64,000 nt of DNA from Rhodospirillales bacterium (lineage in GTDB: Bacteria > Pseudomonadota > Alphaproteobacteria > SP197): NCBI GenBank assembly GCA_014323865.1, contig JACONG010000016.1, positions 480,523-544,522 of the forward strand, in the 5' to 3' direction. Positions 62,769 to 64,000 of the stretch are shown in pieces. The position numbers and the translations under genes are program-made. Every line of letters starts with the position of its first letter. Position 1 is the stretch's first letter. The notes below the pieces were generated by a model. It worked only from the letters and a program-made list of their open reading frames with translations, searched no databases and was not told the origin of the DNA.

Positions 62769-63533
62769 GTGAAGAAGGATGACATCGACCGCCTGTTTGC
62801 ATCGCTCGCGGCGGTGATTCCCGAGCCGGAAACCGAGCTCGAGTACACCAATGTCTTCACCCTGCTGGTCTCAGTCGTGCTTTCGGCCCAGGCGACTGAC
62901 AAGAGCGTGAACGAGGCGACTCCGGCCCTCTTCGCCCTGGCCGACACGCCTGAGAAGATGATCGCGCTGGGCGAAGACGGCGTGCGCGAGAAGATCAAGA
63001 CGATCGGCCTCTTCAATTCGAAGGCCAAGAACGTCATCAAACTCTCAGGGATGCTGCTCGCCGAGCATGGCGGTGCGGTGCCGCAGAGCCGGGAGGAACT
63101 CCAGAAGCTGCCGGGCGTGGGCCGCAAGACTGCCAGCGTGGTGATGAACGAGGCCTTCGGCGAGGCCACGATCGCGGTCGATACCCATGTCTTTCGTGTC
63201 TCGAATCGCACCGGCCTGGCGCGCGCCAAGACACCGGACAAGGTCGAGCAGAAGCTCGAGAGGATCGTCCCGGCACAATGGAAGAAGGGCGCGCACCACT
63301 GGTTGATCCTGCACGGGCGCTACACCTGTCTTGCGCGCAAACCGAAATGCTGGACGTGTGTGATCTCGGACATCTGTCCGCACAAACCCAAGACTCCCGA
63401 TCCCGAGATCGAGGCTGCCACCAAGGCCGAGAAAAAGGCTACTGGTGCCCGTAAACTGGCGCCGCCGAAACCCGAGAAGGCCACGGCAAAAAAGGCCGCG
63501 AAGACCAAGGTGGCGAAGCGCCGCTCATCCTGA
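62769..63533 (+). CDS. nth: Endonuclease III
   Basis: DNA glycosylase/AP lyase of base-excision repair. A GTG at 62769 with GGAGG upstream is chosen (254 residues). The helix-hairpin-helix is LQKLPGVGRKTASVV with the catalytic lysine, and the catalytic aspartate is in VDTHVFRVSNR. The FeS cluster ligands follow as CLARKPKCWTCVISDIC (spacing 6, 2, 5). An unusual tail of about 45 residues rich in lysine, alanine and proline extends beyond the normal ~210. Confidence 0.95.
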   Translation: MKKDDIDRLFASLAAVIPEPETELEYTNVFTLLVSVVLSAQATDKSVNEATPALFALADTPEKMIALGEDGVREKIKTIGLFNSKAKNVIKLSGMLLAEHGGAVPQSREELQKLPGVGRKTASVVMNEAFGEATIAVDTHVFRVSNRTGLARAKTPDKVEQKLERIVPAQWKKGAHHWLILHGRYTCLARKPKCWTCVISDICPHKPKTPDPEIEAATKAEKKATGARKLAPPKPEKATAKKAAKTKVAKRRSS

Positions 63534-63547
63534 CAGCACGCTGTCAG
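63530..63547 (+). other. Inverted repeat overlapping the nth stop codon
   Basis: CTGACAGC-AC-GCTGTCAG is a perfect 8-bp-armed inverted repeat that includes the nth TGA at 63531-63533. It has no U-tract. It could be part of a terminator or a 3' mRNA-stabilising hairpin. Confidence 0.45.
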
Positions 63548-63586
63548 CAGAGGTGTGAGACGGTGTTTGCCAAACAGGAGACCACC

Positions 63587-64000
63587 ATGCCTGATTTCAC
63601 CGACTATCGGGCCGTATCCGGCCGTTTCGAACCTGTCTGGATCCTCGAGATCCAGACCCTGCCCGACGACACCGACCGCATCCTCGATGCGGTCATGCAG
63701 GTCCATCCACTCGGCTACGGGCGCTATCAGCGCAATGCCAGCATCTCGGCGCTGGGCAAGGAGACGGCGCACACGCATGTCGCCGGGTTCGAGCCCGGCT
63801 CGACCGAGACCTATCCCATGGTCGAACTGAAGATATCCTTCGAACGCGATCTCGATGTGCTGGCGCGCATCATGGATGCGGTGATCGCAGTGCACCACTA
63901 CGAGGAACCGGTGATCTTTCTGCGCGAGGACTGGACCAGCCGAGCCGCCTACGACCCCAATCGCGACAACCCGCACCGCTGGTGGAACAACGGCCGCGGC
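63587..64000 (+). CDS. CutA-like protein of unknown function (3' end cut by window)
   Basis: At least 138 residues from the ATG at 63587, which follows CAGGAG. It starts MPDFTDYRAVSGRFEPVWIL, and the segments YGRYQRNASISALG and AVIAVHHYEEPVIFL recall the CutA-like inserted domain of NIF3/YbgI proteins, which form trimers. No catalytic motif is seen. The C-terminal DNPHRWWNNGRG is still within the frame at the window end. Confidence 0.65.
   Translation, partial: MPDFTDYRAVSGRFEPVWILEIQTLPDDTDRILDAVMQVHPLGYGRYQRNASISALGKETAHTHVAGFEPGSTETYPMVELKISFERDLDVLARIMDAVIAVHHYEEPVIFLREDWTSRAAYDPNRDNPHRWWNNGRG

Overview
The window is high-GC, densely packed bacterial DNA. It is best explained as the chromosome of an alphaproteobacterium, probably near the Rhodospirillales. 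The reasons are the aa3 oxidase operon order (ctaC-ctaD-ctaB-small membrane protein-ctaG-ctaE-DUF983-SURF1, then thrC), the plant-type glutamate-cysteine ligase, and the hrcA-grpE and dnaK-dnaJ layout. All functional calls come from reading translated proteins and motifs; no database search was run. No rRNA, tRNA, CRISPR array or insertion sequence was seen.

Layout. 1-7211 (minus): thrC (cut by the window edge), a carboxypeptidase remnant, then the cytochrome c oxidase structural and assembly genes. 7488-12327: tldD, a methyltransferase remnant, gshA, rsmE and ubiA. 12594-17554: a Tat-exported peptide-type binding protein, a CocE/NonD hydrolase, a dead TetR regulator and a lone modA. 17557-26622: YkuD protein, Lon-like protease, OmpR-type regulator, palindromic repeat, MFS pseudogene, pyrE, metallo-beta-lactamase-fold hydrolase, methyltransferase, class III cyclase and a small membrane protein. 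26844-30057: a lower-GC two-gene island with a PD-(D/E)xK nuclease and a DUF1156-like DNA methyltransferase. 30393-43161 (minus): a chain of eleven genes, mostly overlapping, that joins four glycosyltransferases, a phosphatase, a polysaccharide deacetylase and a PH-like membrane protein to a complete Opp/Dpp-type ABC importer. 43382-47553 (plus, divergent): an aberrant ABC-exporter-like protein, a free cyclic-nucleotide-binding domain, a small methyltransferase and a frameshifted Hpt gene. 47564-64000: gshB, BON lipoprotein, yraN, LpoA-like lipoprotein, hemW-rdgB-rph, hrcA-grpE, PEP-mutase family enzyme, dnaK-dnaJ, EF-hand protein, dapB, EamA pseudogene, DUF2244 protein, nth and a CutA-like gene cut by the window end.

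Two regions stand out. The first is the divergent pair of gene sets around 43.2 kb, which share a 17-bp palindrome in the region between them. The plus-strand ABC protein has all three nucleotide-site signatures altered and an insertion of about 270 residues carrying internal repeats, so it looks more like a regulated or scaffolding relative of exporters than an ordinary pump. Together the two gene sets could form an envelope-glycan synthesis, transport and sensing module (inference). The second is the nuclease/methyltransferase island, a compact restriction-modification-like unit.

A further theme is gene decay. Six loci (carboxypeptidase M32, methyltransferase, TetR, MFS, EamA, Hpt) are truncated or frameshifted, and the EF-hand gene has a lesion in its signal-peptide region. 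Some lesions are single-base or homopolymer changes that could be sequencing errors; the large truncations and the 4-bp tandem duplication in hpt are harder to explain that way.
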